From an uncultured Bacteroidota bacterium (lineage in GTDB: Bacteria; Bacteroidota; Bacteroidia; Flavobacteriales; TMED113): 64,000 nucleotides of DNA. The notes beneath the pieces are model-generated. The model saw nothing but the letters and a program-made list of their open reading frames with translations, made no database searches and was not told the DNA's origin. Location: assembly GCA_902520385.1 (NCBI GenBank), contig CABYOB010000003.1, forward strand, positions 3,233 through 67,232, given 5' to 3'. Below are positions 43,990-52,262 of this stretch, one piece after another (position 1 is the first letter of the stretch; each line of letters begins with the position of its first letter). A program made the position numbers and the translations under genes.

Positions 43990-44325
43990 TTATCTTTTAT
44001 ATAAAGTGTTCCCAATTTTTAATGTTTTGCAGTCTATTATTTGAATAGTTTGATTGGGAATATTTGTGTTAGAGGTATTTTTAGTGTAAGTAAGTTCTAT
44101 TTTTTGCTCACCAATATTTTTCCATGTGCCCCAAGCGCTAATTCCTCCGAATAAAGTAGTACTATAATTAAATGATTTATCAGAAGAAAATTTCCAAGCC
44201 ATCTTTGGAGTCTCACAATTTGGAACACACCAATCAAAACCAACTAAACAACTATCAGTTTTTTGATTTTCATTATTACAAGAAAAAAATACAGTAATCA
44301 CAATTATTGAAATAAACTTTCTCAT
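43990..44325 (-). CDS. Small lipoprotein
   Basis: A lipoprotein of 111 residues: MRKFISIIVITVFFSC is a complete lipoprotein signal, so the start is placed here and not at the upstream ATG (44382). The body (CLVGFDWCVPN, MAWKFSSDKSFNYSTTLFGG, AWGTWKNIGEQKIELTY) looks like a lipocalin-like beta sheet. Function unknown. Confidence 0.65.
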   Translation of the reverse strand: MRKFISIIVITVFFSCNNENQKTDSCLVGFDWCVPNCETPKMAWKFSSDKSFNYSTTLFGGISAWGTWKNIGEQKIELTYTKNTSNTNIPNQTIQIIDCKTLKIGNTLYKR

Positions 44326-44413
44326 TCTAATTTTTTTTGAGTTAATCAAATATAACAGTTTTCTGTTTTTCAAAAAAAACAAATTGTAATTAGTTGGATT
44401 ATTTTATTACACG

Positions 44414-44421
44414 TATTTTTG
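44414..44421 (+). promoter_or_regulatory. -7 box, leaderless type
   Basis: TATTTTTG matches TAnnTTTG and ends 4 nt before the ATG of the SRPBCC gene, so the transcript probably starts at the start codon. Confidence 0.5.
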
Positions 44422-44425
44422 CATT

Positions 44426-44884
44426 ATGATTCATCAAATAAAAAAAGAGCAGTTTTTAAACGCAAGCATAGAAGATGTTTGGGATTTTGTTTCATCCCCT
44501 AAAAATTTAAAGAAAATAACACCAGATTATATGAATTTTGTTATTAAATCTAAAAATCGTGAAGAAAAAATTTATCCTGGGATGATTATTTGCTATAAGG
44601 TTTCACCACTATTAAAAATACCAACTAGCTGGGTAACAGAAATAACACATGTTGAAAAAAATAAACTTTTTGTTGATGAACAGAGAGTTGGTCCATATAA
44701 AATATGGCACCACGAACATTTATTTAAGCAAGAAGAAAAAGGAGTTTTAATGATAGATATAATCTCTTATAAATTACCATTTGGAATCTTGGGCAGATTA
44801 GTTAATTATTTTTTCATTAATAAAAAGATAAACAAGATTTTTAATTATCGATATGACAGAATGAAAGAAATTTTTAACACTTAA
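44426..44884 (+). CDS. SRPBCC (START-like) family protein
   Basis: A 152-residue Bet v1/START fold: FLNASIEDVWDFVSSPKNLKKITPDYMNF at the start, YPGMIICYKVSPLLKIP in the middle and a helical RLVNYFFINKKINKIFNYR end. Such proteins bind hydrophobic ligands; the ligand is unknown. It precedes the SOUL gene by 11 bp. Confidence 0.8.
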   Translation: MIHQIKKEQFLNASIEDVWDFVSSPKNLKKITPDYMNFVIKSKNREEKIYPGMIICYKVSPLLKIPTSWVTEITHVEKNKLFVDEQRVGPYKIWHHEHLFKQEEKGVLMIDIISYKLPFGILGRLVNYFFINKKINKIFNYRYDRMKEIFNT

Positions 44885-44895
44885 ATTTAGCAACT

Positions 44896-45477
44896 ATGAG
44901 CTTGAAAAATGGAAAATACCTATTTGCAACAATATTATTAATTATGTTTCTATTTAGTTCGTTATTTACAACATCTCAAAATTTAGATAATACATATCAC
45001 GTATTAAAAAAAATAGAAGATGTTGAAATTAGGGAGTATTCTCCTTTATTATATGCAAGTTATTTAAACGAAGATGGTGAGAATAATCAGAATTCTTCAT
45101 TTCGGGTTTTAGCTGACTATATTTTCGGATCTAATAATAAAAAAGAAAAAATAGAAATGACATCACCAGTCATAATAAAATTACATAATGATAGGGAAAT
45201 GTTATTTAGGATGCCAAAAAAGTATGATAAAAAAAATTTACCAGAGCCTACAAACTCGGACATAAAAATTGTTAAAAGTAATAAAATGAGAAGGGCTACA
45301 ATTAGATTTTCAGGATATACTAACAAGCAAAAGGAGTTAAAAATGGCAAAACTTCTAAAGAAAACTTTAGATAAAAATAATATTAAACATACAAATAAAT
45401 TTGAGCTGTTTGTTTATGACCCTCCTTATAAACCATTTAATAGAAGAAATGAAATTTCTGTAGAGATTGTTAATTAA
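44896..45477 (+). CDS. SOUL haem-binding family protein
   Basis: A 193-residue protein with an N-terminal membrane or signal segment and the SOUL fold: VEIREYSPLLYASYL, FRVLADYIFGSNNKKEKIEMTSPV and the C-terminal YDPPYKPFNRRNEISVEI. SOUL proteins bind haem or hydrophobic molecules. It ends with a 4-bp overlap with the small convergent frame at 45474. Confidence 0.83.
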   Translation: MSLKNGKYLFATILLIMFLFSSLFTTSQNLDNTYHVLKKIEDVEIREYSPLLYASYLNEDGENNQNSSFRVLADYIFGSNNKKEKIEMTSPVIIKLHNDREMLFRMPKKYDKKNLPEPTNSDIKIVKSNKMRRATIRFSGYTNKQKELKMAKLLKKTLDKNNIKHTNKFELFVYDPPYKPFNRRNEISVEIVN

Positions 45478-45644
45478 ATTAATTTTTTAGAAGTTATTAG
45501 CTTTTGTAATTTTAGCTTCAGTTTACTTAATTTTATTTTTCTCCACCATATTTTATTTTCATCTCCTTGATTAGTGGCCCGATGAATCTTTTTATTTAGT
45601 TTGTTAATTTTTTTACTTAAGTACGCTTCGTCAATTTCTTTCAT
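45474..45644 (-). CDS. Small basic hypothetical protein
   Basis: A 56-residue open frame (MKEIDEAYLSKKINKLNKK...) rich in Lys and Leu, probably one long helix, with NQGDENKIWWRKIKLSKLKL. It fills the otherwise empty 282-bp interval before umuD. No family recognised; it could be a chance frame. Confidence 0.35.
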   Translation of the reverse strand: MKEIDEAYLSKKINKLNKKIHRATNQGDENKIWWRKIKLSKLKLKLQKLITSKKLI

Positions 45645-45759
45645 AGATATCATTTATATTAACTATAATACAACGTTATATAATTAATAATATTATAATT
45701 TTTTAATTACTTAATGTATTTAGAGTTCATATCATTAAAGAAAAATTTTATATTTAAAC

Positions 45760-46218
45760 ATGACTCTCAAATTACCAAATATGACAAATAAATCAAGCGT
45801 TATTTTTTATAAAAATGGCTCTAAAAAGCCTATGACCATGCCTTATTTTGAAGAGGGTGTTTCGGCGGGATTTCCTTCCCCTGCAGAAAACTTTATGGAG
45901 GGAGAGATAGATTTAAATAATATTTTGATTACTAATCCCACCTCTACTTACTATGTTCGAGTTTTTGGTGATAGTATGAAGGATATAGGAATTATGAGCG
46001 GAGATTTGCTAATAGTAGATAGGTCTTTAGAAATCACAAATAATTGTATAGTTGTAGCTTATATTGACGGAGAGTTTACTGTTAAGCGTATTAAAAAATC
46101 AAAAGACAAAATATTTTTAATAGCAGAAAATGAAATGTATAGAGACATAGAAATTACTAAAGAAATGAAATTCAATTTATTTGGAGTTGTTATTCATGCA
46201 ATACATCACTTTGTATGA
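45760..46218 (+). CDS. umuD: UmuD-like S24 peptidase (DNA polymerase V accessory)
   Basis: A 152-residue LexA/UmuD-fold protein. The self-cleavage site is SAG at Ala36-Gly37, the nucleophile Ser72 in FGDSMKDIG, and the general base Lys109 in FTVKRIKK. The Ser-to-Lys spacing of 37 equals that of E. coli UmuD. RecA-stimulated cleavage would activate the translesion polymerase encoded next. The first ATG gives a longer N-terminus than E. coli; the ATG at codon 8 is possible. No clear SOS box was recognised upstream. Confidence 0.92.
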   Translation: MTLKLPNMTNKSSVIFYKNGSKKPMTMPYFEEGVSAGFPSPAENFMEGEIDLNNILITNPTSTYYVRVFGDSMKDIGIMSGDLLIVDRSLEITNNCIVVAYIDGEFTVKRIKKSKDKIFLIAENEMYRDIEITKEMKFNLFGVVIHAIHHFV

Positions 46219-47462
46219 TAGGGTTAGCAGATTGCAATAATTTTTATGCTTCTTGTGAAAGAATATTTCATCCAGAGATAAATAATAAACCAGTTTTAGT
46301 ATTATCTAATAATGATGGATGCGTCATCGCAAGAAGCGATGAATCAAAGGCCTTAGGTATAAAAATGGGAGAGCCAGTTTTTAAAATTAAAGGATTAATT
46401 AAAGAAAATAAGATTAATGTTTTTTCAAGTAACTTTCCTTTGTATGGAGATTTATCTCGTCGTGTTATGAGAACCTTGCAATCAGAATTAAAGGCAATAG
46501 AAATTTATTCCATAGATGAGGCATTTTTAGATTTTTCAGATTACCTAAGTTTAGAAAGGGTTTTAAGTATAAGAAAAAAAGTTCAAAAATGGACAGGCAT
46601 ACCAATCTCTATTGGGGTGGCGCCTAACAAAACTTTAGCTAAAGTGGCCAATCATATAGCTAAAAAAGAACAAAGAGGTGTTTTTATATTAGATAATAAG
46701 TTGTTAATTAAAAAAGTTTTAAATGATTTTCCAGTTGAGTCTTTATGGGGAATAGGAAGGAAATATGCTAGAAGATTAAAAGTAATGAATATAAAAACAG
46801 CATTAGAGCTTAGAGATGCTAACCCTGTGTGGTTAAGGAAATGTTTTTCAATCAACACAATTAAATTACAAAATGAATTAAAAGGTGCATTAATGTATAA
46901 TTTGAATAATTTTAAAACAACAAAAAAAAGTATTTGCACCTCACAATCTTTCGGTAGAGAAATAAAAGATTTTAATAATTTACATGAGGCAATTAGTAAT
47001 TTTGCAAGTAATTCCGCACTTAAGCTTAGAAGAGAAAATAGCTACTGTTCTAAAATTTCTGTTTTTTTAATGACAAATCGTTTTAATTTAGATGTTAAGC
47101 AATATAATCCAAGTATTACTCTTGCTTTTGACACGCCTACTAATGATAGTATGGAAATAATTAATAAGTCAAAAGAGGCATTAAAGTTAATTTATAGTCA
47201 TAAATTCAGTTATAAAAAAGCAGGTGTAGTTCTTCATGCTAATACTAAAAACAAACAGATTCAAATGTCTTTTTTTGATAATATTAATAGAGTAAAAAGA
47301 AATAAACTAATGGAGTCTATTGATAGTTTAAATTTAACACTAGGGAAAAATAAAATTCGTTTTGCTTCACAGGGTTTTAATGAAAAATGGCAATCAAAAA
47401 GACAGAAACTTTCTCCTAGCTATACTACTAAATATGACGAGATCTTAACAATTAAAATTTAA
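46215..47462 (+). CDS. umuC: UmuC-like Y-family DNA polymerase
   Basis: A 415-residue translesion polymerase. Catalytic carboxylates lie in LADCNNFYASCER and YSIDEAFLDF; ISIGVAPNKTLAKVANHIAKK and VESLWGIGRKYARRL are family motifs; the C-terminal little-finger region and UmuC tail follow. The start overlaps umuD by 4 bp (ATGA), standard for the pair. Confidence 0.95.
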   Translation: MIGLADCNNFYASCERIFHPEINNKPVLVLSNNDGCVIARSDESKALGIKMGEPVFKIKGLIKENKINVFSSNFPLYGDLSRRVMRTLQSELKAIEIYSIDEAFLDFSDYLSLERVLSIRKKVQKWTGIPISIGVAPNKTLAKVANHIAKKEQRGVFILDNKLLIKKVLNDFPVESLWGIGRKYARRLKVMNIKTALELRDANPVWLRKCFSINTIKLQNELKGALMYNLNNFKTTKKSICTSQSFGREIKDFNNLHEAISNFASNSALKLRRENSYCSKISVFLMTNRFNLDVKQYNPSITLAFDTPTNDSMEIINKSKEALKLIYSHKFSYKKAGVVLHANTKNKQIQMSFFDNINRVKRNKLMESIDSLNLTLGKNKIRFASQGFNEKWQSKRQKLSPSYTTKYDEILTIKI

Positions 47463-47467
47463 TTTTT

Positions 47468-48076
47468 ATGAAGAAAGAAATTTTTTTAGACACAAAAGAA
47501 TTAGAAAACATGGAAAGAGTTAAAAGGCTTAAACTTATTAATTCGGTGTCTGGTGTAAAAAGTGCAAATTTGATAGGAACTAAATCTAAAAATGGTGTTA
47601 GCAATTTATGTATTGTGAGCTCAGTAACACATATTGGAAGTAACCCGCCGTTTATTGGGTTTATATGTCGACCAAACAACAAAGTAAAAAGAGATACATT
47701 TAATAATCTATTAGAAAATCCATACTTCACTATTAATAGCGTAGAGCAATCAAAAATTGATAATGCTCATCAAACTTCAGGTAAATACAGTCAAGAAGTC
47801 TCAGAGTTTGAAGAGTGTAATTTAAAAGAAGTTTATTTTAAAAATTTCCCAATCCCATTTGTTTTAACAAGTAGAATAAAAATAGGTTTAAAGTTAAAAC
47901 AAAAAAAGAAGTTAGTAAATGGAACATATTTCATTGTAGGAAAAATAGAATTATTAGTTTTTCCTAATTCTAATTTTGAAAAAACAATGGACAATAGTGT
48001 GGGTGTTGTTGGTTTGAATACGTATTATTCAATTAAAAAGATTAAAGAATTAGATTACGTAAGAATAAAAAAATAA
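47468..48076 (+). CDS. Flavin reductase-like domain protein
   Basis: A 202-residue protein of the FMN-binding split-barrel type: NSVSGVKSANLIGT, SVTHIGSNPPFIGFICRP and NPYFTINSV. Family members bind FMN and reduce free flavin or accept electrons from NAD(P)H. It begins 5 bp after umuC, but a functional link with the polymerase is not evident. Confidence 0.8.
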   Translation: MKKEIFLDTKELENMERVKRLKLINSVSGVKSANLIGTKSKNGVSNLCIVSSVTHIGSNPPFIGFICRPNNKVKRDTFNNLLENPYFTINSVEQSKIDNAHQTSGKYSQEVSEFEECNLKEVYFKNFPIPFVLTSRIKIGLKLKQKKKLVNGTYFIVGKIELLVFPNSNFEKTMDNSVGVVGLNTYYSIKKIKELDYVRIKK

Positions 48077-48120
48077 ATTTATTTGTTATTTATATTTAAA
48101 AATCAAAAGATAAGTCATTT

Positions 48121-48525
48121 ATGAAAAATTTAATACAAGTATTCACTGGTTGTCTTCTTTTCTTGTCATTGGGGTGTGATCAAGATGAAGAAAATCATAG
48201 TCATAATGAAAATGAAATAATAACTCATACTATATTCGCGGGTAATTTTTATTATGATCCTCCAAACATCACAATTAATCAAGGTGAAGAAATTAGATGG
48301 ATAAACGATGGAGGGCTACATGATGTTAATGCAGAAATTAATTCGCTTACTAATACCCCTTTTGATAATCCAGAAGTGTTTAATTCAGCTTCAACCTCTG
48401 TTGTGGGTGCGGAAATATATAGACATATATTTAACATACCAGGTTTTTACAATTACGATTGTTCAGTTGGAGGTCATGCATTGAATGGTATGGTTGGGAC
48501 AATTACTGTGTTAACCTTAGAATAA
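48121..48525 (+). CDS. Plastocyanin/azurin-like blue copper lipoprotein
   Basis: A 134-residue lipoprotein with lipobox SLGC and a His-rich linker (ENHSHNENE). The type-1 copper ligands are His67 (GGLHDVN), Cys114, His119 and Met124 in YDCSVGGHALNGM. The Cys-His-Met spacing of 5 and 5 is longer than in plastocyanin. It probably shuttles electrons in the periplasm. Confidence 0.85.
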   Translation: MKNLIQVFTGCLLFLSLGCDQDEENHSHNENEIITHTIFAGNFYYDPPNITINQGEEIRWINDGGLHDVNAEINSLTNTPFDNPEVFNSASTSVVGAEIYRHIFNIPGFYNYDCSVGGHALNGMVGTITVLTLE

Positions 48526-48557
48526 AGCGTATGTTAGTAAGAATAAAAAATTAAAAT

Positions 48558-48695
48558 ATGAGATTTATTAATTGGCATAAGAAGATGGGTGAAAAACGCA
48601 TGTTGAAATATGGTTTAGATTGGTATTCAGTAGCATGGATTTCTTGGATTAAAGGTCTAATTTCGGGAATAGTTATTTATCATTTTTTTATTTAG
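48558..48695 (+). CDS. Small membrane protein
   Basis: A 45-residue frame: a basic, aromatic N-terminal half (RFINWHKKMGEKRMLKYGLD) and one hydrophobic helix (WISWIKGLISGIVIYHFF). It stops 4 bp before the next ATG, in the same direction. Tightness of packing and a plausible membrane topology favour a real gene. Confidence 0.5.
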   Translation: MRFINWHKKMGEKRMLKYGLDWYSVAWISWIKGLISGIVIYHFFI

Positions 48696-48699
48696 CATA

Positions 48700-49104
48700 A
48701 TGAAAAAAGTATTACTTATTATACCATTATTATTAGGCTGTTCTCAAGAAAAATTAGATAGTTGTAATGCTGAAAATTATTTTGCTTCTATTAATGAAAA
48801 TTTTAATTCCGGCTATATAAATTATCAAAGAGAGATTTACACAACACTTTCAGAAGAAGAGATGGATTCTGTTTTTAATAACACAACAATTAGTTGTAAA
48901 GAAATTTTATCTCAATTTTTTTATTGTAATATTTGCTTTAATCATGACACAAATTATTTAATTTCTTATAGTGGAAAAAGATATGAGATTAATAATGCTG
49001 ATGATTCAAATACGTTTACTAGTAACTTAATTAGTTTAATTAGTTCTATGCGAATTGGCTCAGAGGAGTATCAGGTTTTTTTAAATTCAGTTAAATTAAA
49101 CTAA
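48700..49104 (+). CDS. Lipoprotein of unknown function
   Basis: A 134-residue lipoprotein: MKKVLLIIPLLLGC is the signal. The body has several cysteines (LDSCNAEN, ISCKEILSQFFYCNICF) and no recognised domain. It stops 1 bp before the next gene. Confidence 0.65.
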   Translation: MKKVLLIIPLLLGCSQEKLDSCNAENYFASINENFNSGYINYQREIYTTLSEEEMDSVFNNTTISCKEILSQFFYCNICFNHDTNYLISYSGKRYEINNADDSNTFTSNLISLISSMRIGSEEYQVFLNSVKLN

Positions 49105-49105
49105 C

Positions 49106-49786
49106 ATGAAACAGATATTATATATAATTATCACACCATTTTTAGTGTTTAGTCAAACACCTTGTTTAGACGCTGTAGCAAATGCTACTGGGGCGATTGG
49201 AGAATATATTCCTCAATGCGAAGAAGATGGTTCTTATTCGTTATTGCAATGTTGGTCAAGTACGGGTTATTGTTGGTGTGTAGATGAAAATGGGGTAGAA
49301 ATACCAGGTAGTTCTATGGGGCCCGGAGAGGGGATACCTAATTGCTACGATTCAATATTTTGTTCTCAATTAAATGTGACGGATATAGATATTGATACTT
49401 TAAATATGATAATCGATATTGCAATCTTTGATGGAAATAATGGTGCACCATATCCATATGTAGCTTATACTATAGACAATATGGGAGACACTATACAAAC
49501 TGGAAACATGAATTCATTTGGAAATCTAGGACAGGACACCTCATGGTACATGTATCCATTAAATTCTTTACCAACATACCCATTAAATATTTATTATGTA
49601 TATGGCATGAATGCAGATACTTGCATGCTATCATATGATCTTCCGGTCACAACTATTAATGAAAATGTTATTAAAAAAAAATTACTTAAAATTATTAATA
49701 TTTCAGGTCAAGAAAATCAAAATAGAAGAGGTTTAAAATTACTAATCTATGATGATGGGACCGTTAAAAAAAAATATAAACTATGA
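49106..49786 (+). CDS. Secreted thyroglobulin type-1 domain protein with short sorting-like tail
   Basis: A 226-residue exported protein. After the signal peptide (residues 1-17), residues 20-80 form a canonical six-cysteine thyroglobulin type-1 domain: Cys20, Cys38 in YIPQCEEDGSY, Cys49 in LLQCW, the CWCV core (56-59) and Cys80 in IPNC. In animals this domain often inhibits cysteine or other proteases; it is rare in bacteria. A 100-residue region of unknown type follows, then the shared tail KKLLKIINISGQE and LLIYDDGTVKKKYKL. Its stop overlaps the next ATG by 4 bp. Confidence 0.85.
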   Translation: MKQILYIIITPFLVFSQTPCLDAVANATGAIGEYIPQCEEDGSYSLLQCWSSTGYCWCVDENGVEIPGSSMGPGEGIPNCYDSIFCSQLNVTDIDIDTLNMIIDIAIFDGNNGAPYPYVAYTIDNMGDTIQTGNMNSFGNLGQDTSWYMYPLNSLPTYPLNIYYVYGMNADTCMLSYDLPVTTINENVIKKKLLKIINISGQENQNRRGLKLLIYDDGTVKKKYKL

Positions 49787-50136
49787 AAAATATTTTCTTT
49801 ATTTCTTTATTTCTTTTTTGTTTAGGTTGTCAAAATCAAACAAATTCTTTTCTTGGAAAGTGGGACATGTATGATGACAAAAATAATCATTTAGGATATT
49901 GTGAGTATAATCAAGATTTCACATTAAATTCATTTTTAACTAATATGCCCGGTGGCTCAAAAAACAAAAAAATGCCAACAATGATTTGGGAAGACAGTCA
50001 AGGTCAATTGTGTACTGAAACACCAGAAGGAAAAAGAAGACAATGTATTCAATATGAATGGGTTAATAAAAATAATTTTATACTTAAGGTAAAAGGAAGT
50101 GACAGAAACATGGACATTGTCTTTAAAAGGAAATAA
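49783..50136 (+). CDS. Lipoprotein of unknown function
   Basis: A 117-residue lipoprotein with lipobox LGC, then NSFLGKWDMYDDKNNHLGYC and an all-beta body ending FILKVKGSDRNMDIVFKR, like small lipocalin-type sensors. It overlaps the thyroglobulin-domain gene by 4 bp. Confidence 0.65.
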   Translation: MKNIFFISLFLFCLGCQNQTNSFLGKWDMYDDKNNHLGYCEYNQDFTLNSFLTNMPGGSKNKKMPTMIWEDSQGQLCTETPEGKRRQCIQYEWVNKNNFILKVKGSDRNMDIVFKRK

Positions 50137-50187
50137 TAAAATTAAGGTATAATGTAGTATGAAAAAATTTAACATAAATTTGATTTA

Positions 50188-50649
50188 ATGAAAAAATTAT
50201 TTTTAATTCTCATTACAATATTCTTTTTTTTTTCTTGTGAAGTTGAAGAAGAAAATAATAATGACATAAACGATAATCCTAACACGGTTTATGTTGGGGA
50301 TTGGAATTTTAAGGGAAATGGCGTGTCATATTCAGGCTACTACACCTATGATTCTCTACTTAATTCTGAATGGGTAGCAAACGTAACATATACAACAAAT
50401 TATAACGACAGTACTGGCAGTATTCAATTAGGAGACAATATAAACGAACTTATTTTTAAATATTGTAATTCTTGCGATCCGGTTATTTATGACCTTAATA
50501 ACAATGGAGAGCAGCAGTGGTCTGAAAGCAATGGTAATTATACTGGATGGACTCTTACCGATTCAACTTTTTTTCGTATAGTTATCCCCTCATCCCCGGG
50601 ATATTCGGACAGCTATACTACCTATGATATTGAAGGATGGAAATTATAA
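50188..50649 (+). CDS. Lipoprotein of unknown function
   Basis: A 153-residue lipoprotein with lipobox FFFSC and an acidic, Asn-rich linker (EVEEENNNDINDN). The beta-rich body (YVGDWNFKGNGVSYSGYYTYD) again looks like a lipocalin-type domain. Not otherwise recognised. Confidence 0.65.
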   Translation: MKKLFLILITIFFFFSCEVEEENNNDINDNPNTVYVGDWNFKGNGVSYSGYYTYDSLLNSEWVANVTYTTNYNDSTGSIQLGDNINELIFKYCNSCDPVIYDLNNNGEQQWSESNGNYTGWTLTDSTFFRIVIPSSPGYSDSYTTYDIEGWKL

Positions 50650-50759
50650 AAATAAACATCTATATATAGTATAAAATGCATGATTATTTAATTTAATCAA
50701 AAAAAATAACTATTACGTTGTGTTTTATATAATGTGATTTATACATTTAATTAAAAATT

Positions 50760-50767
50760 TATATTTG
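50760..50767 (+). promoter_or_regulatory. -7 box of the esterase gene, leaderless type
   Basis: TATATTTG ends 4 nt before the ATG. This places the expected transcription start at the initiation codon. Confidence 0.55.
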
Positions 50768-50771
50768 AGTT

Positions 50772-51761
50772 ATGAAAAAGCTAATTATTTTATTAATTAT
50801 TCCAGTTATATCTTTAGCGCAAGATTATTTAACGTTTAATCATAATGGCATACAAAGAGATTATATTTATTATGAGCCCAATAATATTGAGACAGAAGCC
50901 CCGTTAGTTTTTGTTGCCCATGGTTATTCCGGAAGTGCACAAGGAATTATGAATTACTGTGGCATGAATTATATAGCTGACCAATTTGGATTTGCAGTAT
51001 GTTATCCTGAGGGAACATCTGATAATTGGGGAACAAATTTTTGGAATGTGGGTTATGAATTTACAACAGGAAGTAATATTAATGATATTGATTTTATAAC
51101 AGAACTAGCCGCCTTTTTACAAAATGAAAATAACCTTAGTGTTGAAAACACTTTTTTAACAGGTATGTCTAACGGTGCTGAACTATGTTATTTAATTGCA
51201 TGTGAACAACCTGGTTTGTTTAAAGCATTTGCCCCTGTAGCAGGAACAATTTTTCCTAATGGACTCACAAACAATACATGTAACGGAGAACCAGTTTCAA
51301 TATTTGAGCTTCATGGTATTAATGATAATATAACGCTATTTGAGGGTGATTCAAATGATCAATTTTGGGGCCCATATTTAGGGATAGACTCTATAGTAAA
51401 TTATTGGACAGAGATTAATCAATTAGATGAGTTGAATATTGACACATTGCCGAATCTTAATAATAACAATAAGTTTACAGTGAGCTATAAATATTCTTCT
51501 AAAATGAGCAATAAACAATTTTGGTTATATAAACATAAAGATGGGCATTCTTGGGATATAGACGATATTAATGTTGCGCAAGAAATATGGGATTTCTTTT
51601 CTCAATTTTTATCTACTAATAATTCTTCCATAAGTATTTTTAATAATGAAAAGTTTTTGTTAAAAACAATTGATGTTTTGGGAAGAGAAACTACCAACAA
51701 AGGTTTTCAACTACATATATATAATGATGGTAGTACAGAGAAGAAGTACATAATAGAATAG
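50772..51761 (+). CDS. Secreted polyester/feruloyl-esterase-like hydrolase with short sorting-like tail
   Basis: A 329-residue exported alpha/beta hydrolase of the LpqC/PHB-depolymerase type. The oxyanion region is PLVFVAHGYSGSAQGIM, the nucleophile elbow GMSNGAELCYLIA, and the late histidine in HKDGHSWD. Substrates in the family are short polyesters and cell-wall-linked phenolic esters. The end is the tail FLLKTIDVLGRET then LHIYNDGSTEKKYIIE. Confidence 0.85.
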   Translation: MKKLIILLIIPVISLAQDYLTFNHNGIQRDYIYYEPNNIETEAPLVFVAHGYSGSAQGIMNYCGMNYIADQFGFAVCYPEGTSDNWGTNFWNVGYEFTTGSNINDIDFITELAAFLQNENNLSVENTFLTGMSNGAELCYLIACEQPGLFKAFAPVAGTIFPNGLTNNTCNGEPVSIFELHGINDNITLFEGDSNDQFWGPYLGIDSIVNYWTEINQLDELNIDTLPNLNNNNKFTVSYKYSSKMSNKQFWLYKHKDGHSWDIDDINVAQEIWDFFSQFLSTNNSSISIFNNEKFLLKTIDVLGRETTNKGFQLHIYNDGSTEKKYIIE

Positions 51762-51787
51762 TTTTTTTTATTTAAATAAAAACAAAT

Positions 51788-52234
51788 ATGAGCAACAAAG
51801 TGCCGCCGCCAATTATAACCTTAATATGTGGATTTTTGATTTATCTATCTAAACCTTTTTTTCCGGAATTAATTTTCAATTATGCTAACATACTTAGTTT
51901 GTTTTTTTTAATATTAGGCCTTAGTATAATTGTTATATCTTTTCGTTTATTTAAAAAAGAAAAAACTACCATTAATCCAATTATGATTGAAAAGGCTTCG
52001 TTGTTAGTTACTAGTGGAGTTTTTAAATATTCTAGAAACCCAATGTATCTTGGAATGGTATTAATTTTGATTTCAATAAGTATCAAATTTAACTTCTATG
52101 GAGGCGTTCTTATAGTTGCTGGATTCTTTTTTTTTATAACATACTTTCAAATTATTCCAGAAGAAAAGGCCATGTTGAAATTATTTGGAAAAGAATTTAT
52201 AAAGTATAAAAAACAAACTAGAAGATGGATTTAA
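51788..52234 (+). CDS. Isoprenylcysteine carboxyl methyltransferase-like membrane protein
   Basis: A 148-residue protein with four hydrophobic helices and the SAM-binding C-terminal motif SGVFKYSRNPMYLGMVLIL plus PEEKAMLKLFGKEFIKYKKQ, typical of the ICMT/PEMT (NnrU-like) family. The methyl acceptor is unknown. Confidence 0.83.
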   Translation: MSNKVPPPIITLICGFLIYLSKPFFPELIFNYANILSLFFLILGLSIIVISFRLFKKEKTTINPIMIEKASLLVTSGVFKYSRNPMYLGMVLILISISIKFNFYGGVLIVAGFFFFITYFQIIPEEKAMLKLFGKEFIKYKKQTRRWI

Positions 52235-52242
52235 TATATTTA
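52235..52242 (+). promoter_or_regulatory. Cassette-type promoter, -7 box
   Basis: TATATTTA overlapping the stop of the preceding gene and ending exactly 20 nt before the ATG of 52263. First of eight genes with this geometry. Confidence 0.5.
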
Positions 52243-52262
52243 TACAATTAAATAATATTACT

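Noticed and set aside
45660..45759. LexA-type SOS operator before umuD
   Set aside because: No convincing palindromic box was found. The region is very AT-rich and any weak match would be by chance.
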